64,000 nt of DNA from Phlyctochytrium arcticum. Its lineage: Eukaryota > Chytridiomycota > Chytridiomycetes > Chytridiales > Chytridiaceae. A program made the translations under genes and the position numbers. Below, piece after piece: positions 53,316 to 64,000 of the stretch (positions are counted from its first letter, which is position 1; every line of letters starts with the position of its first letter). The notes beneath the pieces were generated by a model. It saw only the letters and a list, made by a program, of their open reading frames with translations. It made no database searches and had not been told where the DNA came from. The DNA is taken from assembly GCA_025602905.1 (NCBI GenBank), contig JAHLKI010000026.1, forward strand, positions 248,001 through 312,000. Reading direction: 5' to 3'.

Positions 53316-55579
53316 GTTTGGTTTGCACTTGCTCTCAAGAATTCAAGATGCTGAATGATTTGTTGAAGGGTGGCCTGACAATAGTGGTGCTCCGAAACAA
53401 TCGTTGATTTTCCGTTGCTCTGGAGGAGCGAAACATTCCTGGCGAGCTTTCCTTTTATACGCCGTCCTTCTCCGTCTTTCATCGCCGGTGCCGGGTATGG
53501 CGCGATTGCGGAGCCACAGCGCGACGGCTGCTGACTAATGCGCTGCGCCACTACTTTCGCCATATTGAATCAAATGAGCCAAATTCTAAGATTCCCACGC
53601 CTGGCAGAGGAACGTCGCGCAACTGAGGCCCAAAAAGATGAGGACCATCTCATAGCTGATCTGGACATCATCTCACGACATTCTGAAACCAAACTTTTCA
53701 CCCCGACTACCATTCAAATCCATCACAATGTCTGCTGTCAAGACCTCCCCCCCCCTCTAAAGTTTTGTGCAAAATCTTGACTAAAGTCATTTTAACCCTC
53801 AAAGTTAATGAGATTTGCGGTTTATATAAACCTCGTCCAAGAAAAAATGGTTTCCCTTTTACACGATTTTGATACGGGTGTGAAAGTCCATGTCATTCAG
53901 ACTGTGTTTTGTCACGAAACTGCGAATGAATTTCCAACCCTGGGGGGTGTCTTATATACAAGAGACCTTCAAATAGCATACTCGTCTAGGCTAGATGTAA
54001 ATCTACCCATAGATGGACATATTCTGAAGGATCTGAAGATCTAGACAACTTTTCCATACCATGTTTTTTTATTGTTGTATTGTAGACTGTAGTTGCAATA
54101 ACTAGGCAGCGCCCGAAACCTGCAAGAATGGGAGACGCAACTGAGAATGTGTACTTGTACCCCGAAAACAAAGTGTCTTTATTCTCTTCCACCACGGGTT
54201 GGATATGTCTCGGTCATGCTTTACGGCGTGAAGAGGGAGCCCCTCTTCCAGTCAAATGATGAACGTCCAATTGAGATGTAGCGGGGAAATTCAACAGGTT
54301 ATCTCGCGTGTATGTCTACACGCACTGAACGAAATTCGAGTTGCCATAAGGTTCATTTCTAATTTGTATGGCTGTCCTTGTATACTCTGCAGTAAGAGTT
54401 TGTCTAATCTTGAATGGCATTACCCGGAAAACGAGAATCTACTTGTTGACCTATGGGGGTTGCGCAGTCGAACCCTGTGGGCAAAACATCCAAGAGGCAT
54501 GGAATAAGATTCTGGGGTATTGGGAAGGATGAGCGAGCGCTGTTTTATATTCATGGCAGGATTAGCCATGACCCACGACAACATCGATATCCCAACTAGC
54601 ACGTCCCTCAGCACCCAAGAGTTCAAAGCGAAAGAAAGCCCAAAACGAAGCATCGGCAACTGACATGTCGTCTACAGCCGAGCGCCCATCGAAACGTTCA
54701 CAACGCAAACGCTAGTGACGTCAAGGAAGATGTGTTTCATTTTCAAAGTATCACATTCTCAATGAGAGAATATACCGCATGACTGCTATCAAAGCAATGA
54801 GTGTCCTCTTGCAACACTCCACGTCATTCATTACTATTCGGGACCTCCCGACCCATATCTTGATACTACCTACGCGCCCGCGCCATCTCAACAATTTGAG
54901 ACCCACATCCAAGGTTGCGCCTTGCTGACGACGCGTCTCGCACGTCAGAACTCCGGTAGCCCTGATCAGCCTGAGCTGAGTTGATGCATCATCCATGCAT
55001 TGGTGATGAGAGGCCGGGGAAACATTTATCTCCGTTATTTCGCGTAACTTCCTTCAACGCAAGGAAACGCATCCTTACCTTCATACCTGTGCGAACATGT
55101 GCACACGGTAGTTGCACAATCTGCAACGAGAGTCTCGGGGGAGCTATTCATGCCTGTGGCAACAGTGAGATTGACTTGGAGGTGATCCAACACAATTCAA
55201 GTGACCAAACGTCTGGCGTTGTTCGGTTTGTTCACTTGCACAGCTGGCTTCTATACAGGTCTGGCGTGTTCGGTGTATAGTTGCCCGGTGAGGTTGTGCT
55301 GGTGATCTGATACTTCAATCTTGCTGCTGACACACGAACCCTGATCCGAAGCCTCGCTCCTCTTTCCAGCATCGAGTCTGAGGGGGGTGCAGCGGGCTCG
55401 TGGTTCGCTGCGCATTGTCCGCACCACTGCGCAAACAGCGCAGTGCCGTGCCACATCACACGTTCTGTTTTTCTTTTTGTATATCCCATCCTGCACTGTA
55501 CATTTCATACTCTTTACGCTTTCTTCTTCCTCTGCGCTAAAGCAATTCACAACCCGACTCTCGCAACCTGGGAAGTTGC
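53316..55579. other. Gene-poor region with decayed repeat-like sequence
   Basis: About 2.3 kb with no intact gene. Short frames such as 53538-53780, 54256-54507 and 54981-55280 have stops and frame changes and no conserved motif I can name. A plus-strand stretch near 54530-54660 (FMAGLAMTHDNIDIPTSTSL in one frame) may be part of a retroelement gag, since it precedes the copia relic, but this is weak. Confidence 0.4.
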
Positions 55580-56610
55580 ATTACCGTCCATACCAACTTT
55601 TAACCGAATACGCTACTGTTTCCTTTGCGAGAAAGAAGGGCATTTCGCAAAGGAGCGTCCGGAACACAAGGCTCTCAGAGCGCGAAATTAAGGAAGCAAG
55701 TACGAAAGCAATTTTTGCAAACGTGGAGGCGAATCTTACTCTAGCAACACATCGACAGTTGCACTCCATAGCGGTGGATTCAGCTACGACGGCGCATATT
55801 ATGAAAGATCAGTTTTTGGTGGAAGATTACCAGCCTGTCGATAAACCCATTCCAGTCAATGGTGGACGTGTTGGTAATGCCCCCGCAACGGCGCGTGGCG
55901 TGGGCAAACTCACCATTTACAATCCTAATGACGACCTTTGCCATGTTATGCAGCACACACTGAAACCGTGATTAAAGCAACACTAAACAATACAGTGACG
56001 AATCTAGCTAACTAACTCCATGGAATGCTGCTCTGGAAATTATAGGTATCGAGTTGACGATCAACCAGTATCTAATCACAGTATAGACATTCGTGGGAAA
56101 AATTACTCAAAGCAGTCCAGTGTATCCCTTACTGACACCTTCTTGACCCTTCCCGCGCAGGCAATGTCTATGAGGTATCTGTCGAGCATCTCTTCCGATT
56201 ATGGGCTATATCATGGTACAGTCAAGAGTTTCTCTGCGTTTTTGAGGCCCACGACTGGATCTTGTTTGCATTTCTACGTTCTTCGCCATGACTTTTGACT
56301 TCTGCATCCGTATTTCTTACATTGTGTACACTCCGCTCTCGTCACAACAATATGGCTTTCATTTGGTGGCCACACACAATGACAATGAAGGAACGCTTTT
56401 CCCAGGGATGGTTCCTGTGCATGACTCTGTCGACCTTAGTTGGTCCTCGCATTATAGGCTTTCGTCATGCATCTGTGCTATATCTTGTTCCGAAACTCTA
56501 ACATGGGTCATGATTAGTACAGTCGGGAGGTTCTGCGCGACTTTGAGGCCTTCGTCAATACGACTAAAGGTTGTTTGCATTTCTGTTATCGCCATGGCTG
56601 TGAGTTTTTC
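55580..56610 (+). mobile_element. Ty1/copia retrotransposon relic (zinc knuckle, protease, integrase pieces)
   Basis: Three pieces lie in copia order. A damaged CCHC knuckle at about 55615-55670 reads YCFLCEKEGHFAKERPEHKA, with Arg at the last Cys position. In another frame a copia-type aspartic protease follows at about 55760-55960: HSIAVDSATTAHIMKDQFLV, with VDSATT replacing the usual DSGAT, then ARGVGKLTIYNP. Integrase-like strands follow: an imperfect duplicate at 56205-56290 and 56503-56595, the second reading SREVLRDFEAFVNTTKG. Multiple stops and frameshifts exclude function. No LTRs were identified. Confidence 0.5.
56205..56595. repeat. Imperfect direct duplication inside the copia relic
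   Basis: Positions 56205-56290 and 56503-56595 share an ordered series of matches (ACAGTC, TTCTCTGCG versus TTCTGCGCGA, TTTGAGGCC, TTGTTTGCATTTCT, TTCGCCATG versus TATCGCCATG). They look like two diverged copies of the same integrase segment. Confidence 0.45.
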
Positions 56611-57086
56611 AAAGAAGGGGCATTCGGGCCAGTCCGTCTGTACCCTGTCTGCCGACTTATGGCACATTTCCACACATTCATTCCTGTCGGTCTGATTGAT
56701 AGTCCTGAGGTTGCACGGGAAATGATGGTAGGTTCTTTCCGTCGGGAGACCTATACAAAAGACTGGCTCTGTCATCCCCCCATCTGTATCCATGACTATA
56801 ACATACATACAAAGCAAAATAACCAACCAAATTAAGAAAGGGACTGAAATAATACAGGAGGACTACGCTTGCTAAAAAGAAGGCAGGATGGTATTCATGC
56901 GAGCCAGTCTAGCTTGTCTCTAATCGATTGCTGCAATTCCCCCCGTTGGCGACGTCAAGTAAATATTCGTCATACTTGTTTTTCAAGAGGTAGTTTTCTC
57001 TTAATTCAATGTGCAAAGTGGCTATCAACTCCACCGTGGCCAGAGTGTGCGCGCACTGGTCCCATGATCTTGGGAGGGTGACGCTC

Positions 57087-57437
57087 CTAACGTCGACCAA
57101 GTCCCAGCCGTTGCCTTCGCGGTTGATGGTCGTTTTCAGCATTCGTAGAGAGTTGAGTGACCCCGGCAGCGTTGCCATTCGTTCCCAGTCGATTCAATGC
57201 AACTGCGACTTGATACTCGATTCGAATTTGTTGACAAGTCGACTCATTTGTGAAGATGGGATGGTCCTCAATTCTCTCGCAAAGTGCCGCAAAGCAATCC
57301 CGGGTTGTGCGAAACTTTGCGCGGAATTCGTCTTCGTGTATGTTGTGGAAAATACCACTTGGCATGAAGAACTCTCTTGCGTGATACCTGGCCTGACGTT
57401 CACCCACAAATCGGGACGACTCAACAGCTGCCAGCAT
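57087..57437 (-). pseudogene. PIF/Harbinger-type transposase N-terminal fragment
   Basis: The frame reads REFFMPSGIFHNIHEDEFRA, KFRTTRDCFAALCERIEDHP, IFTNESTCQQIRIEYQVAVA, LNRLGTNGNAAGVTQL. The pattern 'F-R-x-T/S-R-x-x-F-x-x-L', 'I-x-x-H-P-I/V-F', 'Q-x-A-V-x-L-x-R-x-G-x-x-G-N-A' is the region before the DDE domain in PIF/Harbinger (HARBI1-like) transposases. The ORF stops at 57087 and no DDE motif follows to 56840, so only a fragment is left. Confidence 0.55.
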
Positions 57438-57794
57438 TTCTGCTGCTTCGTCCGCTTCGTCCCAGTCTCCATCAGCGGTAGCAAGTACGATTGGCAGCTG
57501 CTAGTCACGGATCATCTGTTGTCGTTCCGAGATTTTGGGCATGTTGGCTAGAACCGAACTTGCTGGCGAAAGTGCTTTGCTGTGATCGGTGTATATTTGC
57601 CAGGGTGTAAGCAGATCCCTGAAGCAGATCTGCATTCTTGCGCGTCAAGTTGCTCGTGGAGTCCGAATGTCGTTGCCATGGTCATGTTAATGAAGTTGTC
57701 CGGATGAGACTAGCAGCTGCGCGACGCGGTGGGAATTTGCCACTGGGAAATAAAAGTATGTACATATACATTCGGGCAAAAATCCCAAGGTATT

Positions 57795-59249
57795 TTATTG
57801 AGCAGCAACAGCTTCTCTCCCCCGAGCGGCCGCGCGCTCACGTCGCTTGGCTTCCTTAGCCTCCTTCCTGCTGCTACTGGCAGCACTAGCACCAGCACCT
57901 CCGTTAACTATCCCAGCGGCCAGATCTCGCGCTTTTCGCTCATTGGCGCGGCGGAGTCGAGATAGCTCCTCACTAGAACGACAGATTAATTGAGAAAGGT
58001 GCTAAAGCAGAATATGGTGCATGATGGACACATACTCTTTTTGTGCCCGGTAGGCGTCAATGGCCGGCTCGGGATGCATGCTCAGATCAACGGCTACCGG
58101 CTCGGTCAAAAGGCTACTCTGACTGCCGTCCCGCGATAAGGGAAAGTATGTATCAAAGTCGGATTTCCACTGAGTCCATGGGTAGAATGCTTTACGACCC
58201 AATGCGTCGCTTGTGGTGCTGCTCATGCCACTGGGGGGTGGACCAATCAGAGAAAGCGAATCTTGGCCTGCTAGTACGAGAACGGGTTTATTATGGTCTA
58301 CCGACATGGTCCTTGGTGTGCTGCCTTTGAACGCATGGTGGGTCAGGAGCTGTCGGCACTGAGCAAAATAACACAAATAGATGAGACGTGAGGCTATAGA
58401 TTGAGACAGAGAAAGATCAATTTACCTTGGCTACAGTATTTTCATCTTTTTGCGAGACAAACACCAGTGATGCACCATGGGTATGAGCCAGATATCGCAA
58501 CGTCTTTGCAATCAATTTCCGCTTTTCCGATTCCATCTCCCGAAACAGATCCCACTTGTTGCCAATAATGACAACGGGACATACACACGGATCAAGCCAT
58601 TCCCGCTCCTCTTCGACCGACCCGTATTTTTTCCAGCTATGGGCCCGCAGATGTTTTGGTCGTTTGGAACCGCGGGATTCGAGTTTGTCGAGGATTGTTG
58701 ATAAATGGGATTTGATGCGGGGGAGGAGGATGGAGAGGGTTTGGATGGCTTCAGCAGGAAGCGAAAGGTCGACCACTACGACAAATGTCACAGTGTGGAT
58801 ATTGGCCTCCAGTACTGGAACAGTCATCAAATCGGCCAAGAAGACTCCTCCCGCTATGAATCAATTCTAAAAATTAGATATGCGCAACCCGACGGACCAG
58901 CTATTCCTTTACCTAGTTCCCAGATGTGACACACGTCCTTGATGGCTTTGACGCCACGAGTACGACGGGCAAATGTGTATTCCAGCCCGACAGTTGCAGT
59001 GGGAGCATCATCGCGATCAAGGAGCCGCAGGATAATGCTACTTTTCCCACTCGATTTCGCACCAAGAAAGAATAATGTGGTATCTAGCGCACTCTCGGTT
59101 GTAGAAGTTTCGCCGTTTCCATCAGCACCACCCGCTGCAGCCGCCGCTGCTCCTGCTGTTGCGGCAGACTTCTTATCGCGCGCCTTGATGTCTTTTACTA
59201 TTGACCAAATGTCACGATGGGAGGTCGTTGTTGTCTTGGTAGACGCCAT
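57795..59249 (-). CDS. DYNC2LI1: Cytoplasmic dynein 2 light intermediate chain (DYNC2LI1)
   Basis: Subunit of dynein-2, the retrograde IFT motor. The start at 59249 gives MASTKTTTTSHRDIWSIVKD, an Ala/Gly-rich insert (about 59170-59110), then the P-loop TTLFFLGAKSSGKSSIILRL, LDRDDAPTATVGLEYTFARR, KDVCHIWELGKG. After an intron come TVPVLEANIHTVTFVVVVDL, PVVIIGNKWDLFREMESEKR, IAKTLRYLAHTHGASLVFVS. A further exon gives VDHNKPVLVLAGQDSLSLIG and a last exon the charged tail EELSRLRRANERKARDLAAG ending AVAAQ. The NKWD-like G4 motif and SEKRKLI/TLRYLAH block are hallmarks of the family. Long basic C-terminus relative to animals. Confidence 0.9.
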
Positions 59250-59593
59250 TCTTCTTGGGTACCCGGTCTGTTTACTTTGAATTTTCAAAACCCCGACGCG
59301 TCGACGCGTCAACAACTCACTCGTACATGCTACGCTTGGTTCACATTTGAAAATTTCCAAAAGGTCAAACAGTTCAAGCGTAAAAAGATTGGACGAACAG
59401 GAAGACATTGATGCACAGGAAATTTGGTCAGGACAGAAACAAGAATGTATTCACACAAGAATCAAACAATATATGGCACTGAAGTTATGTAACATGAGTA
59501 GATGATGTGGGGGGGAGATGGGAATGTGGGGGTATCCTCAGCAATTGGCTTTAGAAGGTTGAAAGAGTACGAAGGGTGAGGGGAAGTGATTGC

Positions 59594-60753
59594 TTAGTAG
59601 CCACCGCTAGACGAAGAATGGATGAGTATCGCATCAGCAAGAAAAATGAAGACAAAATGCCTTACCCGTAGCCGCCCTGGCCACCACCGCCGTAACCACC
59701 CTGGCCACCGCCGTAACCGCCCTGGTCACCACCGCCGTAACCACCACCTCCACCACGGCCACCGCCGAAGCCGCCACGACCGCCACCGCCGTAACCTCCA
59801 CCACGACCACCGCCGAAGCCTCCACCGTTACCACCAGCGGGACGCTCGTTGGCAAGGTTGACACGGATGGTACGACCGTCGAGTTCCTGGTCGTTCATGC
59901 CATCGATGGCAGCGTTGGCTTGGTCCTCACCCTCGAAGGTGACGAATCCGAATCCACGGGATCGGCCTGCAAATGGAAGGGAACAGAATGAGTAAATTTG
60001 AATGATCAAGTAAACAAATGTTGTCGAGACGGTTGTGAGCGAGAGATGCTGCTTGCACAATCAAGTCCCTTCCAGGGGTGTAGCGTCGGTCAGTGGTGCG
60101 TTGGGGTCTTGGCATTGATGAATCGCTTGTGAGCAAGTTGGGGGCCTGCGACAGCCTCTGCCGTGGAAGGGCAGGCTTGAAGTACACAAGGCAAGGGAGC
60201 AGCAGCAGTAGAAGCGAGGCACGCACACACACACAATCGACTGGCAGAGGCAAAGGACCACAACCAGACAGAAGGGGCAAAAGTAGCAGCAGGCAACACA
60301 CGCACACACGCAAGCACAAGAGACAACAAGCACCAGCAACTTGGCACATTTGAAACAGACATTGAACCGCGACCGTAGAGAAACCAGAGACCAATATAGA
60401 GAGAGAGACGAAATATATTTGACGGGCCGAAAACGCACAACCAACTGACGCACACACACTGAATAGAGAAGGATCACACACGCAGACACTCATCATTCAC
60501 AACTCACGACACAACCCAAAGCACGCTTTCCAAGTCAACCCATCCCGGCAACAAAAGCTCTTCCGCCGCGCACAGACAGAAACTAACGAGAAATCACGCC
60601 CTTCTACTCGGCAAAACGGCCAAAATACTTACCAGTCTCACGGTCAGTGAGGACAACGGCGTCAGTGATTTGACCGTACTGGGAGAAGGCCTGGTGCAAA
60701 GAGTCGCTGGTGGTGGACCAGGAGAGGTTTCCGACAAAGACCTTGGCTGCCAT
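59594..60753 (-). CDS. Glycine-rich RNA-binding protein (single RRM, GRP/CIRBP type)
   Basis: Three exons: 60753-60633, 59966-59666 and 59606-59594, giving 144 residues. One [42 protein letters not shown], then [20 protein letters not shown], with RNP2 (VFVGNL) and RNP1 (RGFGFVTF) intact. The C-terminal half is almost entirely [13 protein letters not shown] units with a few Gln. The last exon is only 13 nt (C GGT GGC TAC TAA). The intron inside the RRM is 666 bp, by far the longest seen in this window, with CA-rich short repeats. Such proteins act in cold/stress RNA handling and often autoregulate by splicing. Confidence 0.92.
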
Positions 60754-60837
60754 GTTGAGTTTGTTTTGTGGTTGGTGTTGAGTAAAAGATGGGAGCGGGG
60801 TAAAGACGAGCAAGGGCGGGGCGAGGGGAGCGTCCTT

Positions 60838-60844
60838 CTTATAA
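60838..60844 (-). promoter_or_regulatory. TATA-like box of the glycine-rich RNA-binding protein gene
   Basis: On the minus strand the sequence reads CTTATAAGAAG about 85-90 nt upstream of the ATG (60753), in an otherwise C-rich leader. The 323-bp region to 61076 is a divergent promoter shared with NSRP1. Confidence 0.4.
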
Positions 60845-61076
60845 GTGCTGGGCTTTTTTTCGCCAGGGGTGGGGCTTTGGCCTGCGCCGCACGCCGTGAT
60901 TGGCCGTGCCGATCATTTGCCGGGAGGGATCGCCGGTGATCGCCGCCTCATGGCTGTGCCCCTGCAGCCCCTCATCAGCCCAAAAATGGGCAAAGTGATT
61001 ATTTGGGGCGGAGAAGTTCAGCAGCTTTGGCAAAAATGTGCCAGCAAACGTATACCCGTTGAAGGCCAGTAACAAT

Positions 61077-62410
61077 ATGCAGAAACTTCCTATGAAGTAT
61101 GGCCTGATTATCAGAAAGAAACCAAAACCCTCCGACTCTATACCAACTTCTCCTTCAGCCACCACAACGGGTGGAGGAGTGCCAAAGTTTACCGTCGGTC
61201 GCAAACTTGCAAAGAATGCTGCTTTCACCGGAAACGACTCAGACTCTGACTCGAATGAAGACTCCAAAGATCAACCCGTCACATCCTTATCCTCCTCCTC
61301 GTCGTCCACCAAACTCTCGTCAGCACAAAAGCGCGTCAATCGGGAGCTGCGGCTAGTCCAGTCCACTAAATCTCGGTTGGCCGACGAAGAGCACAAAAAG
61401 GCACTCGAAGAAGACCCAAATGTGTTTGATTATGATGCCGTGTATGATGATTTGAAAAAGGGCGAGCTGGAAAAGCGACAGAGTAGAGATAATCCAGATG
61501 GAGGCGTCATCAAAAAGGTAAGGGCCAATCCTGCAGCATGCAAGATTCATATTCATCTAAGCTTGCATCTATACAGCCACGTTACATGGCAAATCTCATC
61601 AAGGCGTCGGCTCAGCGCAAGCTTGATCTCGAACGAGCCGAGCTCCGCAAGGTACAACGGGAGCGTGAGGAGGAAGGTCTTGAGTTTGGAGATAAGGACA
61701 AGTTTGTCACTGGCGCGTACAAGCAGCATATTGCGGATCTTCAAAAGGCAGAGGAGGAGGAGAAACGGAGGGAAGCGCTGGAGCGTGTTGCGGGTAAGGG
61801 GGGCGATATGACGGTGTTCTACCGGGATCTTTTGGACAAGACGGTGCGAGACCCGACAAAACCTATAGTCAAGTCTTCGAGCAGTGACGGTGGACAGGAT
61901 GCCGTTGGAAAAGCCCAGCAAGTTGAGGCTGCCATTGATGCTGCCGCCAGCGAGCAAGCCTCGCAGCAGAAGGCCGCCGCCAGAGCCAGTAGACGAGTCC
62001 AAGTCAACGACTCTGATGAGGTTGTCGACAAACGCCAGCTTCTTTCCGGAGGTCTCAATCTCACAAATCGCACACTCAAACGACAAGCTGCGGAGCGCAC
62101 CGAGCGGGATGAGGAAGCCGTGCGTCAACTCGCCGCACAGCGTGCTCTCGAGGAGGCCAAAGCCAAGGAAGCTCATGACCGTCGCATCCTTCGCGACCAA
62201 CAAATGCGGGCACGCGAGCTGGTGCTGGGACAACAGAAGGAGGTCGAGGAAGCCGAGCGCAAGCGCACAGAACGGGATCAGGAGGAACTCCTGCGCAAAA
62301 TGGCGCGCAAAACGACGGAGGAAACAGTATCCGATGCAAAGGCCAGATACCTCGCCCGAAAACAGGCCGCTACTGCTGCAGCAAAGAAGGAAGAGTCGGA
62401 TTCGGACTGA
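61077..62410 (+). CDS. NSRP1 (CCDC55)-like nuclear speckle splicing regulator
   Basis: Two exons, 61077-61517 and 61577-62410, giving 424 residues. It starts MQKLPMKYGLIIRKKPK, the conserved N-terminus ('KYGL-x-x-x-KK'). The middle has QKRVNRELRLVQSTKSRLAD, EDPNVFDYDAVYDDLKKGEL, and across the junction PRYMANLIKASAQRKLDLER, REREEEGLEFGDKDKFVTGA and YKQHIADLQKAEEEEKRRE, ending near GGDMTVFYRDLLDKTV. This is the DUF2040/NSRP1 domain. The C-terminal half is a charged Arg/Glu/Ala coiled coil ending KKEESDSD. An upstream in-frame ATG at 61038 is less likely because it precedes the conserved start. Probably nuclear, in alternative splicing control. Confidence 0.85.
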
Positions 62411-62882
62411 TGTCGACTTTTGTTGCCACAGAATACCATTCTTTCATGTACATTTTGTAAATATCATTTCCTTGACGTGTTTATCCAACGCGTCAAAACT
62501 GGCATTCAATGGATAACCTTTTGATACCGCCTGAGGTTGAAATCTTCCATGCCTGCCCGTCGGCGGCGTGCAATCTTCCAAGTGTTGCCAAACTTTCCCA
62601 TCACACATACATCTGTTCTATTTTGACATGCATAGCTGTCAAAGTCGGTAACCTACTAAAGATGTCTGGGATGTTGATGATTTTACACCAGATTCTCAAG
62701 GAATGAGTGTTGCGCCAACTACAATTCCCTCGGTTGATGCATCCTACTCGTATTTGCAAAGCAAACAATGGAAATCAACCTTCAAGTCCTGCGCACCCAG
62801 TACTGGGCCGCGTAAATGGCCGCTTGGTCACCTTCGGCTCGACTTCCAGTTGTTTTCCTTTTGCTGTTCAATCTTGCCTGCA
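62411..62882. promoter_or_regulatory. Intergenic region, NSRP1 3' end to HMG-CoA lyase start
   Basis: About 470 bp on the same strand between two genes. Short frames here (62509-62706, 62703-63113) are shadows or leader sequence. No motif was recognised. Confidence 0.45.
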
Positions 62883-64000
62883 ATGCTCTCGATTGTAAGA
62901 AGTCGACTTTTCGCCCGGGCGGTCAGCTCCCCGAGTCTCATAGTACCTATTCGCTCACTGGCCACCTCAAGTCTTCATGATGTAAGAGCCGTTCCACAGC
63001 TGCAAACTTCTGAATGTTGTTTGTTTATATCAACCTTTCTTCCTCTTAGCCAAACTATGTCAAGATCGTTGAAGTCGGGCCACGCGACGGTTTGCAAAAT
63101 GAAAAGAATTTGATTCCCGCCGATGTCAAGATCGACTTCATCAACCGTTTGAGTGCGACCGGCTTGCCTGTGGTGGAAGCAACATCCTTCGTATCCCCAA
63201 AATGGGTGCCCCAGCTTGCAGATGCCTCTCAGGTCCTAAAAGCCATTCAACGGAAGCAAGGTGTCAGCTATCCGGTCCTCACACCGAATCTCAAAGGACT
63301 TGAGGCTGCGATACAGGCTGGTGCAAAGGAGGTGGCCATCTTTGGGGCCGCTAGTGAGGGATTTAGCATGAAGAACATTAATTGCTCAATTGATGAGAGC
63401 CTGAAGCGCTTCGAGAGTGTGACAAAGCGAGCCTTGGAAGCGGGTCTCAAAGTGCGCGGGTAGGTTGATCTCTAAGCACTCATTTCACTGTCGATGTGAC
63501 CCAGTTTTCTCCGGCAGGTACGTCTCAACAGTGGTTGGTTGTCCATATGATGGGCACGTCGAGCCAGCCGCGGTAGCAAAGGTAGCAAAGAAACTCTACG
63601 ATATGGGCTGCTATGAAATATCATTGGGGGATACCATTGGCGTGGGAACGCCCGGAAAGTTTAGCGCCATGCTGGAGGAAGTCAAGAAAGTGGTACCCGT
63701 GGAAGCTTTGGCCGTCCACTGTCACGATACTTATGGTCAGGCAATCGCAAACATTACTGTGTCATTACAGGTCTATCTCTTCTATTTTTGTGCTTCTGCA
63801 TTCAAAGTCTTAATACACTGTCCCAAAAACAGCACGGGGTGCGCGTAGTAGACAGTTCCGTAGCAGGTCTCGGTAGGTTTACCCATAGCACAATGAACAT
63901 ATCTGGAGTCTTAACGCAACATTCAGGTGGCTGTCCCTATGCCAAGGGAGCATCAGGGAACGTCGCGACAGAGGATGTGCTGTACCTGCTGAGCGGCCTG
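62883..64000 (+). CDS. Hydroxymethylglutaryl-CoA lyase, mitochondrial (3' end outside window)
   Basis: Cleaves HMG-CoA to acetoacetate and acetyl-CoA in leucine breakdown and ketogenesis. It starts at ATG 62883, [20 protein letters not shown], an Arg/Ser presequence. After an intron come [60 protein letters not shown] and [20 protein letters not shown]. Further exons give [55 protein letters not shown], and [37 protein letters not shown], running off the window. The catalytic GLGGCPYA Cys loop and metal-binding HCHD are present. Confidence 0.95.

Noticed and set aside
54440..54500. Minus-strand GGTTCGACT T-loop-like sequence
   Set aside because: Only four of five T-stem pairs form and no D-arm or acceptor stem is visible.
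59622..59861. His/Arg-rich plus-strand ORF near 59.7 kb
   Set aside because: Antisense of the Gly-rich repeats of the RNA-binding protein.

Overview
This window looks like nuclear DNA of a zoosporic (chytrid-type) fungus. It carries fungal metabolic genes: homoaconitase for alpha-aminoadipate lysine synthesis, APS kinase, a HEM25-type carrier and an mL67/Mhr1-like protein. It also carries two intraflagellar-transport genes, WDR19/IFT144 and the dynein-2 light intermediate chain, which most non-flagellated fungi have lost. Introns are mostly 45-100 bp with GT-AG ends, genes are tightly packed and often divergent, and most genes are split. The species is inferred, not shown.

Layout. 0-5 kb: RING/coiled-coil protein (partial), R3HCC1-like protein, NCE101-like small membrane protein, an orphan membrane protein. 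5.8-9.97 kb: coatomer beta' (COPB2/SEC27) divergent from ribosomal protein eS30. 10.2-18.2 kb: MOCS1 (MoaA-MoaC) and WDR19 in tandem on the minus strand. 18.8-21.3 kb: ZIP9-type zinc transporter and mL67-like gene. 21.3-24.7 kb: an island of mobile-element debris with a broken Fanzor (eukaryotic TnpB-like, RNA-guided nuclease family) gene, a Mutator-like relic, short repeats and a 26-G tract, bracketed by a 67/68-bp direct repeat. 24.7-28.5 kb: SUA5, a secreted/GPI-like protein, SEC66. 28.5-30.6 kb: gene-poor, with a broken Crinkler-kinase-like ORF. 31-53 kb: LYS4, TspO, SLC25A38/HEM25, SLD5, small orphan, SF3B6, ArsB-like transporter, Ser/Thr kinase, eS17, PRP4, C1D/LRP1, SH3-EH protein, orphan type I membrane protein, MET14. 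53.3-57.5 kb: decayed Ty1/copia and PIF/Harbinger fragments. 57.8-64 kb: DYNC2LI1, glycine-rich RNA-binding protein, NSRP1, HMG-CoA lyase (cut by the window end).

Themes. WDR19 (IFT-A) and DYNC2LI1 (dynein-2) both serve retrograde flagellar transport. SF3B6, PRP4, NSRP1 and the glycine-rich protein belong to RNA splicing or RNA binding. MOCS1 keeps both an in-frame route to a Gly-Gly-ended MoaA protein and an alternative splice route to a MoaA-MoaC fusion. Several genes have first coding exons of only 3-8 nt. The best candidates for a second look are the Fanzor relic and its flanking repeat, the MOCS1 double donor, and the frameshifted tail of COPB2.
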